Below, piece by piece: positions 17,118-25,330 of a DNA stretch of 31,559 nt. Each line of letters begins with the position of its first letter. Positions within the stretch are counted from its first letter, which is position 1. The DNA comes from Deltaproteobacteria bacterium (lineage in GTDB: Bacteria > Desulfobacterota > Desulfobacteria > Desulfobacterales > B30-G6), in contig QMMS01000014.1 in NCBI GenBank assembly GCA_003647375.1, positions 1 to 31,559 on the forward strand, given 5' to 3'. The position numbers and the translations under genes were made by a program. The notes under the pieces are model-generated. The model was not told the DNA's origin. It did no database searches and saw only the letters and a program-made list of their open reading frames with translations.

Positions 17118-18566
17118 TTATTTTTCTACGTTCCAGTGGGTCCCATCCGGTCGGTCCTTGAGAACAATACTCATGGATGCCAGCTGTTCTCTGATCTGAT
17201 CGGCTCTTTCCCAGTTTTTCTCCTGTCTTGCAACCTCACGGTCAGCGATCAATGCTTCGATGAATTTAACATCTGTGGTCCCCTGAGCCAAAACTGATTC
17301 GCGTTGGACATGGAAATATGCATCCGGTACATCACTGCCGATTCCTAGCACAGCACCCATTCGCAGTATTTCTAACTTGATGGCAGACAGCGATGTCACC
17401 ACATTCCTTGAAGTCGTATCGTTTTCATTCTCATCCATGATACGATTGGCATGCCGCACGGCATTGAAGATGACGGCAATACCGTTGGCAGTGTTGAAAT
17501 CATCATCCATGGCTTGACAAAACATCTTCCAGAATGGCATGTCTTCCGGCGCCGTAGCAGATGTCTCTGCCCCAGCGATGGTCTCATCTATTCTAAGGAG
17601 CAGGGCATAGATCCGGTCCAGGGCCGTTCGTGACGCTTCCATGGAGGCCTGGCTAAAGTCAATAGGCTTTCGATACTGTTTTGAGAGGAGAAAAAGCCTG
17701 ATGACCTCTGGATGGTATTGCTGAATCACATCCTTTATCATCCGGAAATTGCCCAGAGACTTGGACATTTTTTCCTTGTCGATGTTCACAAACCCGTTAT
17801 GGATCCAATATCGAACGAATTCCCGGCCATGAGCCGCCTCTGACTGGGCAATTTCGTTTTCGTGGTGAGGAAATATCAAATCCCTGCCGCCGCCATGAAT
17901 GTCGAAAGTTTCACCCAGGTATCTGGCGCTCATGGCAGAGCACTCGATGTGCCAACCCGGCCGCCCTTTTCCCCATGGGCTATCCCATGACGGCTCACCT
18001 GGTTTTGCAGCTTTCCAGAGGATAAAATCGAATGGATTCCGCTTGCGGGGATCGATTTCGACACGGGCACCCGGATCCATGTCTTCCAGACGGCGGTTCG
18101 ATAATTTGCCATAGGCATCAAAAGCTTCAACGGCATAAAAGACATCCCCATCCACAGTGTAAGCGAATTTCTTTGCTATCAGCTTTTCGACTAGTTGGAC
18201 CACATCGTCGATATGTTCCGTCACTCTTGGCTCGAAACTAGCTCTTTCCACATGCAGAGCATCCATGTCCCGGTAGAACTCATCGATATATTTGTCTGCC
18301 AGCACCTTGGGATCCATGCCGATCTCCGCTGCGCGGCGTATGATCTTGTCATCGATGTCCGTAAAGTTTCTCACGTACACGACGTCATAACCATGGGTCT
18401 TCAAATAACGAAAGATCACGTCGAATACCACGACTGACCGGGCATGCCCGATGTGACAGGAATCATAAACCGTGGGCCCGCAAACGTACATGAGCACCTT
18501 TTCAGGCTCAATGGTTTGGAACAATTCTTTCTTTTTGGTTAACGTGTTATAGATGGAGATGGGCAT
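17118..18566 (-). CDS. cysS: Cysteinyl-tRNA synthetase
   Basis: Charges tRNA-Cys with cysteine. It has 482 residues, typical for class Ia CysRS. The Zn/active-site start CGPTVYDSCHIGHARS holds the HIGH motif; downstream are VRNFTDIDDKII, the second Zn region WHIECSAMS with FDIHGGGRDLIFPHHENEIAQSEA, and the KMSKS loop KEKMSKSLGNF. The DALR and C-terminal anticodon domains follow to ...RADQIREQL. The ATG at 18564-18566 has only a weak AAAGG about 12 bases upstream. The order ispF then cysS on the same strand suggests an old housekeeping operon now separated by repeat-filled gaps. Confidence 0.96.
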   Translation of the reverse strand: MPISIYNTLTKKKELFQTIEPEKVLMYVCGPTVYDSCHIGHARSVVVFDVIFRYLKTHGYDVVYVRNFTDIDDKIIRRAAEIGMDPKVLADKYIDEFYRDMDALHVERASFEPRVTEHIDDVVQLVEKLIAKKFAYTVDGDVFYAVEAFDAYGKLSNRRLEDMDPGARVEIDPRKRNPFDFILWKAAKPGEPSWDSPWGKGRPGWHIECSAMSARYLGETFDIHGGGRDLIFPHHENEIAQSEAAHGREFVRYWIHNGFVNIDKEKMSKSLGNFRMIKDVIQQYHPEVIRLFLLSKQYRKPIDFSQASMEASRTALDRIYALLLRIDETIAGAETSATAPEDMPFWKMFCQAMDDDFNTANGIAVIFNAVRHANRIMDENENDTTSRNVVTSLSAIKLEILRMGAVLGIGSDVPDAYFHVQRESVLAQGTTDVKFIEALIADREVARQEKNWERADQIREQLASMSIVLKDRPDGTHWNVEK

Positions 18567-18600
18567 ATTTCAATATTTACCTTTTGTTATACAATTTATA

Positions 18601-18736
<136 letters not shown>

Positions 18737-18740
18737 TTAG

Positions 18741-19235
18741 TTATTCATCTTTCCCCTCCAACCCTTGATTAAGCAGCGCCACACACATGGCACCGATTCC
18801 CTCGCCTTTTCCAAAGCAACCAATCCCCTCGTGTGTCGTGGCCTTTACGTGCATACAGGTCGCGGGAACTTGTAATGCATGAGCCATATTCGACTGCATC
18901 CTATCCAAGTAAGGTGCAAGCCTTGGCGACTCTGCTATGATGACGGCATCGGCATTCATGAGTGAATAGCCGTTCTTTTCCACAAGACGTCCTGTTTTTT
19001 CCAACAGGCGAAGGCTGGATACGTCTTTGTACTGCGGGTCTGAATCCGGATAAAGCCGGCCGATATCTCCGAGATGCGCGGCTCCCAGCAGTGCATCGAT
19101 GACCGCATGAACCAGCACATCCGCATCTGAATGCCCCAGCAATCCTTTTTCATACAATACCCTGACACCGCCCAGGACCAGCTTTCTTCCCCGAATCAAT
19201 TGGTGTACATCATAACCCATGCCGATTTTTATCAC
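18741..19235 (-). CDS. ispF: 2-C-methyl-D-erythritol 2,4-cyclodiphosphate synthase
   Basis: Cyclises CDP-methylerythritol phosphate in the MEP isoprenoid pathway. It has 164 residues, the usual size. The metal site is visible as D9 and H11 (GYDVHQL) with H43 (GHSDADVLVHAVIDALLGA); LGDIGRLYPDSD and the C-terminal HEGIGCFGKGEGIGAMCVALL are also conserved. The start is GTG at 19233-19235, 8 bases after GGAGGG. The open frame runs 30 codons further up, but that part is only translated repeat DNA. It lies downstream of an adenylate cyclase and upstream of cysS. No ispD is adjacent or fused. Confidence 0.95.
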   Translation of the reverse strand: MIKIGMGYDVHQLIRGRKLVLGGVRVLYEKGLLGHSDADVLVHAVIDALLGAAHLGDIGRLYPDSDPQYKDVSSLRLLEKTGRLVEKNGYSLMNADAVIIAESPRLAPYLDRMQSNMAHALQVPATCMHVKATTHEGIGCFGKGEGIGAMCVALLNQGLEGKDE

Positions 19236-19254
19236 AGACAATACCCTCCGTCGG

Positions 19255-19434
19255 AAGAAGCAGTAGGGAGTAGGAAGTAGCAAGTATGCAGTAGGAAGTA
19301 AGCAGTAAAGAGCAGCGAACCGCATTCTGTATGCTGTTTACTGATCACTGCCTTCTACATTCTCCCTACTACCTACTCACTGCCTTCTACATACTACCTA
19401 CTACTTACTGCTTACTGCCTACTACTTACTGCCG
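19255..19434. repeat. Word repeat CTACTTACTGC, both orientations
   Basis: Units such as GCAGTAGGAAGTAAGCAG (19255-19320) face inverted units such as CCTACTACTTACTGC (19345-19434), giving a large potential hairpin. It fills almost the whole gap between the adenylate cyclase and ispF and reaches the cyclase stop codon. Confidence 0.75.
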
Positions 19435-20343
19435 TTACCGCCTGATCCCGGTAATATTGAAAACCTTTACAGGTTGGAATTTTCCTTTTGCGCTAATGGG
19501 GTTGAGTGCATCCATGTTAAATTGCGCGTGCACTTCCTGGCGGGTATTTTCTGATATAATGATCTGCCCAGCTTTTGCAGCAGAACAAATCCTTGAAGCT
19601 GTGTTTACCGTGTCGCCAATAACAGAGTAACTCATGGTTTGGGTAGAACCGATATACCCGGCCACCAGGGTCCCCGTATTGATCCCGATGCCGATCTTTA
19701 TTTCCTTTTGCCCTCTATCCCTCAAAGAGGCGTTGAATTTGACGAGTTCCCGTTGAATATCGATGGCTGCAAAGCAGGCTCTTGCGGCATCGTCTTCATG
19801 GGTAACCGGGGCACCCCATATAACCATCATCGCATCGCCAATAAACTTATCGACCGTTCCCTCGTGCCGGAAGACAATATCCACAATAATCTCGTAGTGC
19901 TCGTTCAGCATTTGCAGTACTTCTGCTGCAGGTATGTTTTCGCTCATGGCCGTGAAGTCGCGTATATCCACAAACATCACTGTGGCTGTACGATTTTCAC
20001 CACCCTTTTCTACAGTCAAGCTGCCGGAGACAACCATTTCAGCTAGATCCGGGGAAAGTAATCGCTGAAACCTCTCCCGGGTAGCTATCTCCTTGAGGCT
20101 CCTTTCTTCGGCTTTCTTTCTCAGATTGATGGCATATTGGGCATGGGATCCAAAAATGACGAAAAGGCAGATGACGATCAGACGCGGCCAGATATCATCA
20201 TATCCGGCACCGAAAAGATGGCTGCCAAAACTGTATTCGTATGACCCAAACAGCGACAGGATGGTGTCCAGGATCCAGTATACGCCGGCTATACCCAACC
20301 CGATCAGCACCATTTTGTCTGTCAATCCGACGCGCATTTTCAT
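19435..20343 (-). CDS. Membrane-anchored class III adenylate cyclase
   Basis: Predicted 302 residues. Two N-terminal transmembrane helices (about 11-33 and 52-68) are followed by a basic, coiled linker (RKKAEERSLKEIATRERFQRLLSP) and a class III nucleotide cyclase domain (about 118-270). Both metal aspartates are present (D126 in MFVDIRDFT and D170 in KFIGDAMMV), as are the adenine-selecting Lys166 and Asp244 (VIGDTVNTASRI) and transition-state N247 and R251. It should therefore make cAMP from ATP at the membrane. The ATG at 20341-20343 has GGAG 6 bases upstream; the longer open frame crosses the promoter region. It is divergent from the pilus operon, with 214 bases between. Confidence 0.9.
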   Translation of the reverse strand: MKMRVGLTDKMVLIGLGIAGVYWILDTILSLFGSYEYSFGSHLFGAGYDDIWPRLIVICLFVIFGSHAQYAINLRKKAEERSLKEIATRERFQRLLSPDLAEMVVSGSLTVEKGGENRTATVMFVDIRDFTAMSENIPAAEVLQMLNEHYEIIVDIVFRHEGTVDKFIGDAMMVIWGAPVTHEDDAARACFAAIDIQRELVKFNASLRDRGQKEIKIGIGINTGTLVAGYIGSTQTMSYSVIGDTVNTASRICSAAKAGQIIISENTRQEVHAQFNMDALNPISAKGKFQPVKVFNITGIRR

Positions 20344-20376
20344 GCTATCTCCAAATATAGTATGATGAATTTCTCG

Positions 20377-20405
20377 TTTAAAGCAGATCTGATTTCTTTT
20401 TTCAA
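20377..20405 (-). promoter_or_regulatory. Candidate sigma-70 promoter of the adenylate cyclase
   Basis: On the minus strand: TTGAAA (20400-20405), a 17-base spacer and TTTAAA (20377-20382), 33 bases before the start codon. It is a moderate match only. On the plus side an isolated TTGACA (20443-20448) and a very AT-rich tract (20480-20545) probably hold the pilus operon promoter, but I cannot assign its -10 box. Confidence 0.35.
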
Positions 20406-20557
20406 GCATGTTGCGCCTTTTGCCCTGTATGTGTTTTATTTCTTGACAAATATGCCTGTTTATGAGAAACATACTTTGTATATATTTATAGGTAATAGTT
20501 GTATACTTATCGTATATATATATAAAGTTATAACATATCATTAAACGGAGCCCCCCC

Positions 20558-22441
20558 TTGGCCAAGAAAGACGAAATTTCCTCCACAGAAAAGCTGCTGG
20601 GTCTAATTCGCCAAAAGGAAAACAGAGCAGAACCCCCTGGGTCACCGGAACCTTCAGAAACCTTTCAGAAACCACCGCAGCAGACAATTCTTTCAAATGT
20701 CGTTCCCATGAGAAAGGGGACCGCTGTCGGTATCGATATTGGCTATCATGAACTCAAATTGGCAAGGATCAATCGGGTATCTGATAAACGTCAGGAATTG
20801 ATCGACTTTATCAGCATCCCCTATGAAGAAGACATCACGCCCAGCAGCACGAAATTTCCTCATTTTTTACGCGATACATTAAAAAATTTCTGTGGCAGAA
20901 ACAAAAAGATTGCCCTGTGGAATGCCATATCGTCAGCCAAGGTCGAAACCAGAAATCTTAAAATTCCCAAAGTCTCCAAGAAACAGATCGACAATGCAAC
21001 CTATTGGACGTTGAAAAAAGACTTGTCTTTTAACGAAGATGAGATGCTTTTCGACTATGAAGTTATAGGTGATGTCGTTGAGGACGGCATCAATAAAATT
21101 GAAGTGATGGCCTATATAGCTCCCCGGCAGGAAATCGCCCAGCAGAAAAATCTTTTTGAGAAGATCGGATTTCCGCTGACAGGTATTTCCATTATTCCTT
21201 TTGCACTTCAAAATCTGTTTCGAACCGATGTGGTCGACACCCTCGGGAAAGATATTTGCAGCCTGTTCATTGGGAGAGACTGGTCCAGGATCGTTATATA
21301 CTCCAACGGGAATCTCGTCCTTTCGAGAGGTATCAAGGCCGGCATTCGAAGCATGATCGAGGCAGTTGCCCAGGAAATCAGTAAAAGCAAAATGGATATG
21401 GCCCAGGAATCGGTTCAACCATCCGAAAGCAGCATTTTCGGAATCGAAGAGGAAAGCTACATTCTCGATATCGACGAAGCTCGGAAGATTTTCTTTGACC
21501 ACATTTGTAATGCTGAACCGATTTTACTGGAAGAAACCGGTCACATACTCAGAGAGCATGACGTATTCGGCATGATTCAACCGGCCCTCGAGCGCCTGGT
21601 CAAACAGGTTGAGAGAACCTTGTCGCACTACTATCTCCATTTCAACAAAGACCGTGTGAGCAAGGTCTATGTGTCCGGCCAGATGAGCGTTTACGAACGA
21701 CTATTCGTCTTCATGAAAGAACAGCTCGACATCCCCATCGATACGATGAATCCTTTTTCGGCAAGATTGAATTATATGGGCATTGCTACCATACCTGAAA
21801 CCCTGTCAGAGAAAGAAGCCTTTGCTCCAGCCATCGGCATGGCGCTTTCCAATAATTCCCTGACGCCTAATTTCATCTACACCTTCAAAGACAAACAAAT
21901 AGCAGACAACGCACGCAAGGTTAACCAGAGCATTGTTGCCGGCATTCTTTTTTTTCTCGCCATATGTTTCGGACTGTTTCTATGGGGTAACAATCTGATA
22001 GATGAAAAAAGGCTGGAACTTGCGAAACTACAGGCAGAGGTTGAAACTTTCAAACCTCTCGTCAATAAAAACCTCATCATCGATCTGGCATCCAAAACCC
22101 GGAATAAGCGAAAAGCCATTAAAGAACTTGGGGAAAAGTACAAAGGCCTAGCGGTTATTAATGAGATATCATCCATAACCCCGCCGGAAATACGATTACT
22201 CAGCATATCGGCCACAATGGATAAAAAACCGCAATCGAATGGAAAACAATCCAAGCAACAACTTGAGTTGGAGGGGGTTATCCTGGGTGACCGCCTTACA
22301 TTTGAATCAACGCTGGCCGGCTATATCGTCAAACTGAAGGGATCTCCCCTGTTTCAGACGCCCAGCGTTGAAAACAAATCCTTTAAATATCTCGACAAAA
22401 AAGAAGTGTTGATCTTTACAGCTAAACTTGACCTGGTTTAA
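20558..22441 (+). CDS. pilM: PilM-PilN fusion, type IV pilus inner-membrane platform protein
   Basis: A 627-residue protein that joins two subunits usually made separately. Residues about 50-440 are PilM/MshI-like: an actin-fold ATPase with VGIDIGYHELKLARI, NLKIPKV, RGIKAG.RSMIEAVAQEI and VYVSGQMS. Residues about 455-627 are PilN-like: a cytoplasmic linker, one transmembrane helix (SIVAGILFFLAICFGLFLWG), a coiled segment and a periplasmic ferredoxin-like domain. The first 50 residues are a low-complexity leader. The start is TTG at 20558, with GGAG 7 bases upstream separated by a run of seven C. The next ATG, at 20708, lacks a Shine-Dalgarno sequence. It heads an operon in the MSHA order and should form the alignment complex with the next two proteins. 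Confidence 0.88.
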   Translation: MAKKDEISSTEKLLGLIRQKENRAEPPGSPEPSETFQKPPQQTILSNVVPMRKGTAVGIDIGYHELKLARINRVSDKRQELIDFISIPYEEDITPSSTKFPHFLRDTLKNFCGRNKKIALWNAISSAKVETRNLKIPKVSKKQIDNATYWTLKKDLSFNEDEMLFDYEVIGDVVEDGINKIEVMAYIAPRQEIAQQKNLFEKIGFPLTGISIIPFALQNLFRTDVVDTLGKDICSLFIGRDWSRIVIYSNGNLVLSRGIKAGIRSMIEAVAQEISKSKMDMAQESVQPSESSIFGIEEESYILDIDEARKIFFDHICNAEPILLEETGHILREHDVFGMIQPALERLVKQVERTLSHYYLHFNKDRVSKVYVSGQMSVYERLFVFMKEQLDIPIDTMNPFSARLNYMGIATIPETLSEKEAFAPAIGMALSNNSLTPNFIYTFKDKQIADNARKVNQSIVAGILFFLAICFGLFLWGNNLIDEKRLELAKLQAEVETFKPLVNKNLIIDLASKTRNKRKAIKELGEKYKGLAVINEISSITPPEIRLLSISATMDKKPQSNGKQSKQQLELEGVILGDRLTFESTLAGYIVKLKGSPLFQTPSVENKSFKYLDKKEVLIFTAKLDLV

Positions 22442-22544
22442 AATTATTCTTTCGACCTAAAACCGGGTTTACAGACAAAGTGCCCTTTGAAAATCGCTCA
22501 GTGCTGGTGTAGTTCAAGGGTCTCTATGGATATTGGACAAATCA

Positions 22545-23075
22545 ATGGATAGAAGTAAGCTGCCGACGAAAAATATCTTGTTCATCATTTTATTCGGCGG
22601 AGGAATTCTCCTTTTTGTGCTCCTGTCTATATTTCCCAATTATATTGCTTACAGCAACATTGAAAATGAAATCAATGCGGTCAGGCAACAGATCGAGGAA
22701 CAGAAAATTCTTTCTCCTATTTTTACCGACCTGTCTGATAAAACTAAATTCGAAAACCCTGAAAATCTTCCTTTTCCCAAAAAAGAAAAACTGTCTAAAA
22801 ACGAGACCGGCAACATATCGGCCATCATCCAAGACATCATTCGGCAAAACGATTTTAAGCTCGACAGCATCTTAACCGATGTTGGTGGATTGATGAATGG
22901 TTCCGGGATGCTCGAGATAAGTCTTGAAATGACGGGAGATTTCATTAATCTCCGAAATATGATACTTCAATTCGGGACGCTACCCTATCTTGAGCACATT
23001 GAAACTATCCGAATCGAGAACACCAACAAAAAACAGAAGGTCTCGATGAAACTCTGGATCGCTCAAGAACAATAA
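22545..23075 (+). CDS. pilO: PilO/MshJ-like pilus assembly protein
   Basis: A 176-residue protein: short cytoplasmic tail, one transmembrane helix (ILFIILFGGGILLFVLLSIF), a coiled coil (SNIENEINAVRQQIEEQK) and a periplasmic domain ending in QKVSMKLWIAQEQ. This is the standard PilO architecture, and it pairs with the PilN half of the upstream gene. The ATG at 22545 is preferred; an in-frame TTG four codons earlier is possible, and neither has a strong Shine-Dalgarno sequence. The 103-base gap upstream holds no repeat. The stop codon TAA (23073-23075) lies inside hairpin A of a double-hairpin repeat. Confidence 0.82.
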   Translation: MDRSKLPTKNILFIILFGGGILLFVLLSIFPNYIAYSNIENEINAVRQQIEEQKILSPIFTDLSDKTKFENPENLPFPKKEKLSKNETGNISAIIQDIIRQNDFKLDSILTDVGGLMNGSGMLEISLEMTGDFINLRNMILQFGTLPYLEHIETIRIENTNKKQKVSMKLWIAQEQ

Positions 23076-23121
23076 AATCGTTTCACGATTTTATAGGACG
23101 CGACCTTGTCGCTATTTTGAC
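23072..23121 (+). repeat. Double-hairpin repeat element, copy 2
   Basis: Hairpin A is ATAAAATCGT-TTC-ACGATTTTAT (23072-23094). Hairpin B is GCGAC-CTT-GTCGC (23100-23112), followed by TATTTTGAC. It has the same layout as 5757-5800, with different loops. It begins at the last sense base of pilO and supplies that gene's stop codon. It lies within the pilus operon between pilO and pilP, so it could affect mRNA stability or differential expression. Confidence 0.8.
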
Positions 23122-23155
23122 AAAAATTATAAATATTAGTTTTAACGTTTAAATA

Positions 23156-23187
23156 CAAACACTTGGATTCTTAGATCCTCGGACCTC
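23156..23187. repeat. Short word repeat CACTTGGATTCTTAGATCC
   Basis: ACACTTGGATTCTTAGATCC followed by TCGGACCT closely matches 26991-27017 (ACACTTGAATCCTTGAATCC then TCGACCCCT). Both copies lie in gaps of the pilus operon. Confidence 0.5.
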
Positions 23188-23193
23188 AATATT

Positions 23194-23715
23194 ATGGCGA
23201 ATAGAGAGAAAATCATACTACTGGTGATGATCATCGTTGTCGCTTATGCTGGCTACGCCTATTTTTCTGATTCCGGCGACAACCCTATCGTGGAAGGTTC
23301 TAATCAGAAACTATCGGAAATGAAAAAGTTCGTTGTAGACGCTGCCACGAATTTGTCCAATGAATACATCTCAGCCGCTGATAAATACATCATTGATCAG
23401 GCTGAAAAAGACTGGCCGCAGGACCCTTTCCTGCAATCCGGCGCACGCCTCACATCCGAGCCGTTTGAGGCCCGTGCCGAGGTAACGGTTCAAACCGTTC
23501 AAATATCCTATACCGGATTTTTGCAGACATCCGATACGCTCATCGCCATTGTCAATGGTTCCGAGTATGAAACCGGCGATCAACTGAACGAGACAGGGTA
23601 TTACGTTAAAAAGATATTGCCGACCAAGATAGTCCTGGGGCTTGAGAATAATTCTGACACCACTATCCTTCCCTTAGATGAACCCGTTAACATATCATTG
23701 GAAGAAAAGGAATAA
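23194..23715 (+). CDS. pilP: PilP/MshK-like pilus assembly protein
   Basis: A 173-residue protein with one N-terminal hydrophobic helix (IILLVMIIVVAYAGYAYF), a helical linker and a C-terminal beta domain (ISYTGFLQTSDTLIAIVNGSEYETGD, then YYVKKILPTKIVL), as in PilP, GspC and MshK proteins that connect the inner-membrane complex to the secretin. It lacks the lipobox of classical PilP and is membrane-anchored instead, as in MshK or GspC. The Shine-Dalgarno sequence is poor. It starts 118 bases after pilO and ends 9 bases before the secretin gene. Confidence 0.75.
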   Translation: MANREKIILLVMIIVVAYAGYAYFSDSGDNPIVEGSNQKLSEMKKFVVDAATNLSNEYISAADKYIIDQAEKDWPQDPFLQSGARLTSEPFEARAEVTVQTVQISYTGFLQTSDTLIAIVNGSEYETGDQLNETGYYVKKILPTKIVLGLENNSDTTILPLDEPVNISLEEKE

Positions 23716-23724
23716 GCTGTCAAA

Positions 23725-25323
23725 ATGAAAAGACAAATCACATATTCGCGTATCGTCCGATGGATGCTTTCCGTCTTTTTCCTGCTTTCTCTACTTTCCG
23801 GTTGTGCGAACAAGCAGGATGAAGTAGAAGCCGATCAGTTTTTCAAACAATGGAAAACGACTGCTGAAAAATCCAAAGGCTATTCCCCCCAGTCAAGAAG
23901 GCGCACCATCAAGCTGCCACCGCGTGTATTGACCGTCAAAGAAGCGGAAAAGCAGAAAAGCGACAAACCGCTTCCAACCAAAAAAATTACCATGCGCATG
24001 CACGAAACCGATGTAACGGTACTTCTCAGAGCTTTGACACGCGCAGTCGGTTTGAATTTAATCCTCAATGAAAATGTAAAAGGAACCGTCAACATCGATA
24101 TAAAAGATGCTTCATGGGACCAGGTTTTTGTGAGCATCCTCAATACCCAGGGCCTCTCTTATGCCTGGGATGGGGATATCATCCGTATTGTGACGCATGA
24201 AGATATCAACAGGGACCTGGAACGGTTGACCACCGAACAAAAAATCAAGACCCAGAAAAAAGATGTGGAACTGGTGGAACCATTGATTACCCAGGTTGTT
24301 GCAGTTGAATTTTCCGATGCCAAGAAACTCCAGGAAAACCTTTCCATGTTCCTGTCCCAAAACGAGAAAGACCAACCCATCGGTTCCGTCATGGTGGATG
24401 AACATACCAATTCTCTCATCATTCAGGCAATTTATAGTGATCTGGAAAGAATGCTCCCACTGATCCTCAAGCTCGATAAACCAACGCCTCAAATCCTGAT
24501 TGAAGCGCATATTGTCGAGGCGTCAAAAAAAGTCGCCATGGAACTGGGGGTACAGTGGGGCGGTCTCTATAACAGCGGTGATCTTTGGATCACACCCGGT
24601 GCGAATTCATCGGGTGTTCTTGACAATACGCTCTCAGCCGGTGGAATAGACCCCACCTCCGGCAATGTCTTCAATTCGGGTGGATCAGGCGATATACTCG
24701 ACAAAACCAGCGCAACCGGTCTGACACTCGGTTTTGCCCTTGAAGACATAGGCGGCAGCATTCTCGCGGCACAACTCTCGGCACTGCAGGCAGAGGGCAA
24801 ACTCAACATTCTCTCGAGCCCATCCATTACCACCCTGGACAACCAGGAAGCCACCATCGAAAGCGGTACAGAGGTTCCCTACCAGACGGTAGAGGATGAT
24901 GAAGTCAATGTCGAATACAAAGATGCCGTTCTCAGTCTGGTGGTAACCCCCCACGTCATTGGGGGCAATATCCTCAAACTCAATATCAAGACCAAGAAGG
25001 ATGAGCTTGATTTTGCCAATGCAGTCCGTGGGCAACCCGCCATTAACACCAAAAGGGCCAACACCAATGTACTCCTATACGATGGGCAGACCACCGTCAT
25101 CGCCGGCCTCAGCAAGGAAAATTCCAGCAAAGTAAATACCGGTGTGCCATGGCTCAAAGACATCCCGATTCTCGGTTACCTCTTTAAGGGGACGGAAGAC
25201 GAAGACACCTTGGAAGAGCTGCTGATTTTCATTACACCCCATATCCTGGGTGAGCGGTTTGGTGACGATATGGATGAATCTTTAATGGATGATTCGTCAT
25301 CTGAAAGCACGCCCGAATCCTGA
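23725..25323 (+). CDS. mshL: MSHA-type secretin (outer-membrane pilus pore), lipoprotein
   Basis: A 532-residue secretin that should form the outer-membrane channel for the pilus. A signal peptide ends in the lipobox LLSGC (Cys27). An STN/N0 domain follows (about 85-165; MRMHETDVTVLLRALTRAVGLNLIL), then one N1-type domain (VVAVEFSDAKKLQENL, VDEHTNSLIIQA), then the secretin core with VEASKKVAMELGVQWGG, LSSPSITTLDNQEATIESG, TVIAGL and the signature VPWLKDIPILGYLFKG...EELLIFITPHI. The short N-region and the pre-secretin layout match MshL more than long PilQ with AMIN domains. AAGGAATAAG lies upstream of the ATG. Confidence 0.92.
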   Translation: MKRQITYSRIVRWMLSVFFLLSLLSGCANKQDEVEADQFFKQWKTTAEKSKGYSPQSRRRTIKLPPRVLTVKEAEKQKSDKPLPTKKITMRMHETDVTVLLRALTRAVGLNLILNENVKGTVNIDIKDASWDQVFVSILNTQGLSYAWDGDIIRIVTHEDINRDLERLTTEQKIKTQKKDVELVEPLITQVVAVEFSDAKKLQENLSMFLSQNEKDQPIGSVMVDEHTNSLIIQAIYSDLERMLPLILKLDKPTPQILIEAHIVEASKKVAMELGVQWGGLYNSGDLWITPGANSSGVLDNTLSAGGIDPTSGNVFNSGGSGDILDKTSATGLTLGFALEDIGGSILAAQLSALQAEGKLNILSSPSITTLDNQEATIESGTEVPYQTVEDDEVNVEYKDAVLSLVVTPHVIGGNILKLNIKTKKDELDFANAVRGQPAINTKRANTNVLLYDGQTTVIAGLSKENSSKVNTGVPWLKDIPILGYLFKGTEDEDTLEELLIFITPHILGERFGDDMDESLMDDSSSESTPES

Positions 25324-25330
25324 TAAGAAA

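Noticed and set aside
19236..19325. N-terminal extension of ispF
   Set aside because: The extra 30 codons translate the CTACTTACTGC repeat; a GTG start with GGAGGG upstream gives a normal-length IspF.
20443..20475. Sigma-70 promoter for the pilus operon from TTGACA at 20443
   Set aside because: The nearest acceptable -10 box (CATACT at 20470) would need a 21-base spacer; I saw no convincing sigma-54 site either.
20344..20586. 81-codon N-terminal extension of the adenylate cyclase
   Set aside because: It overlaps the start of the divergent pilM gene and the AT-rich promoter region; the ATG at 20341-20343 has a good Shine-Dalgarno sequence.
22526..22552. Eight-codon leader peptide frame before pilO
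   Set aside because: A short ATG frame (starting MDIGQ) overlaps the pilO start but has no strong ribosome-binding site or attenuator structure.
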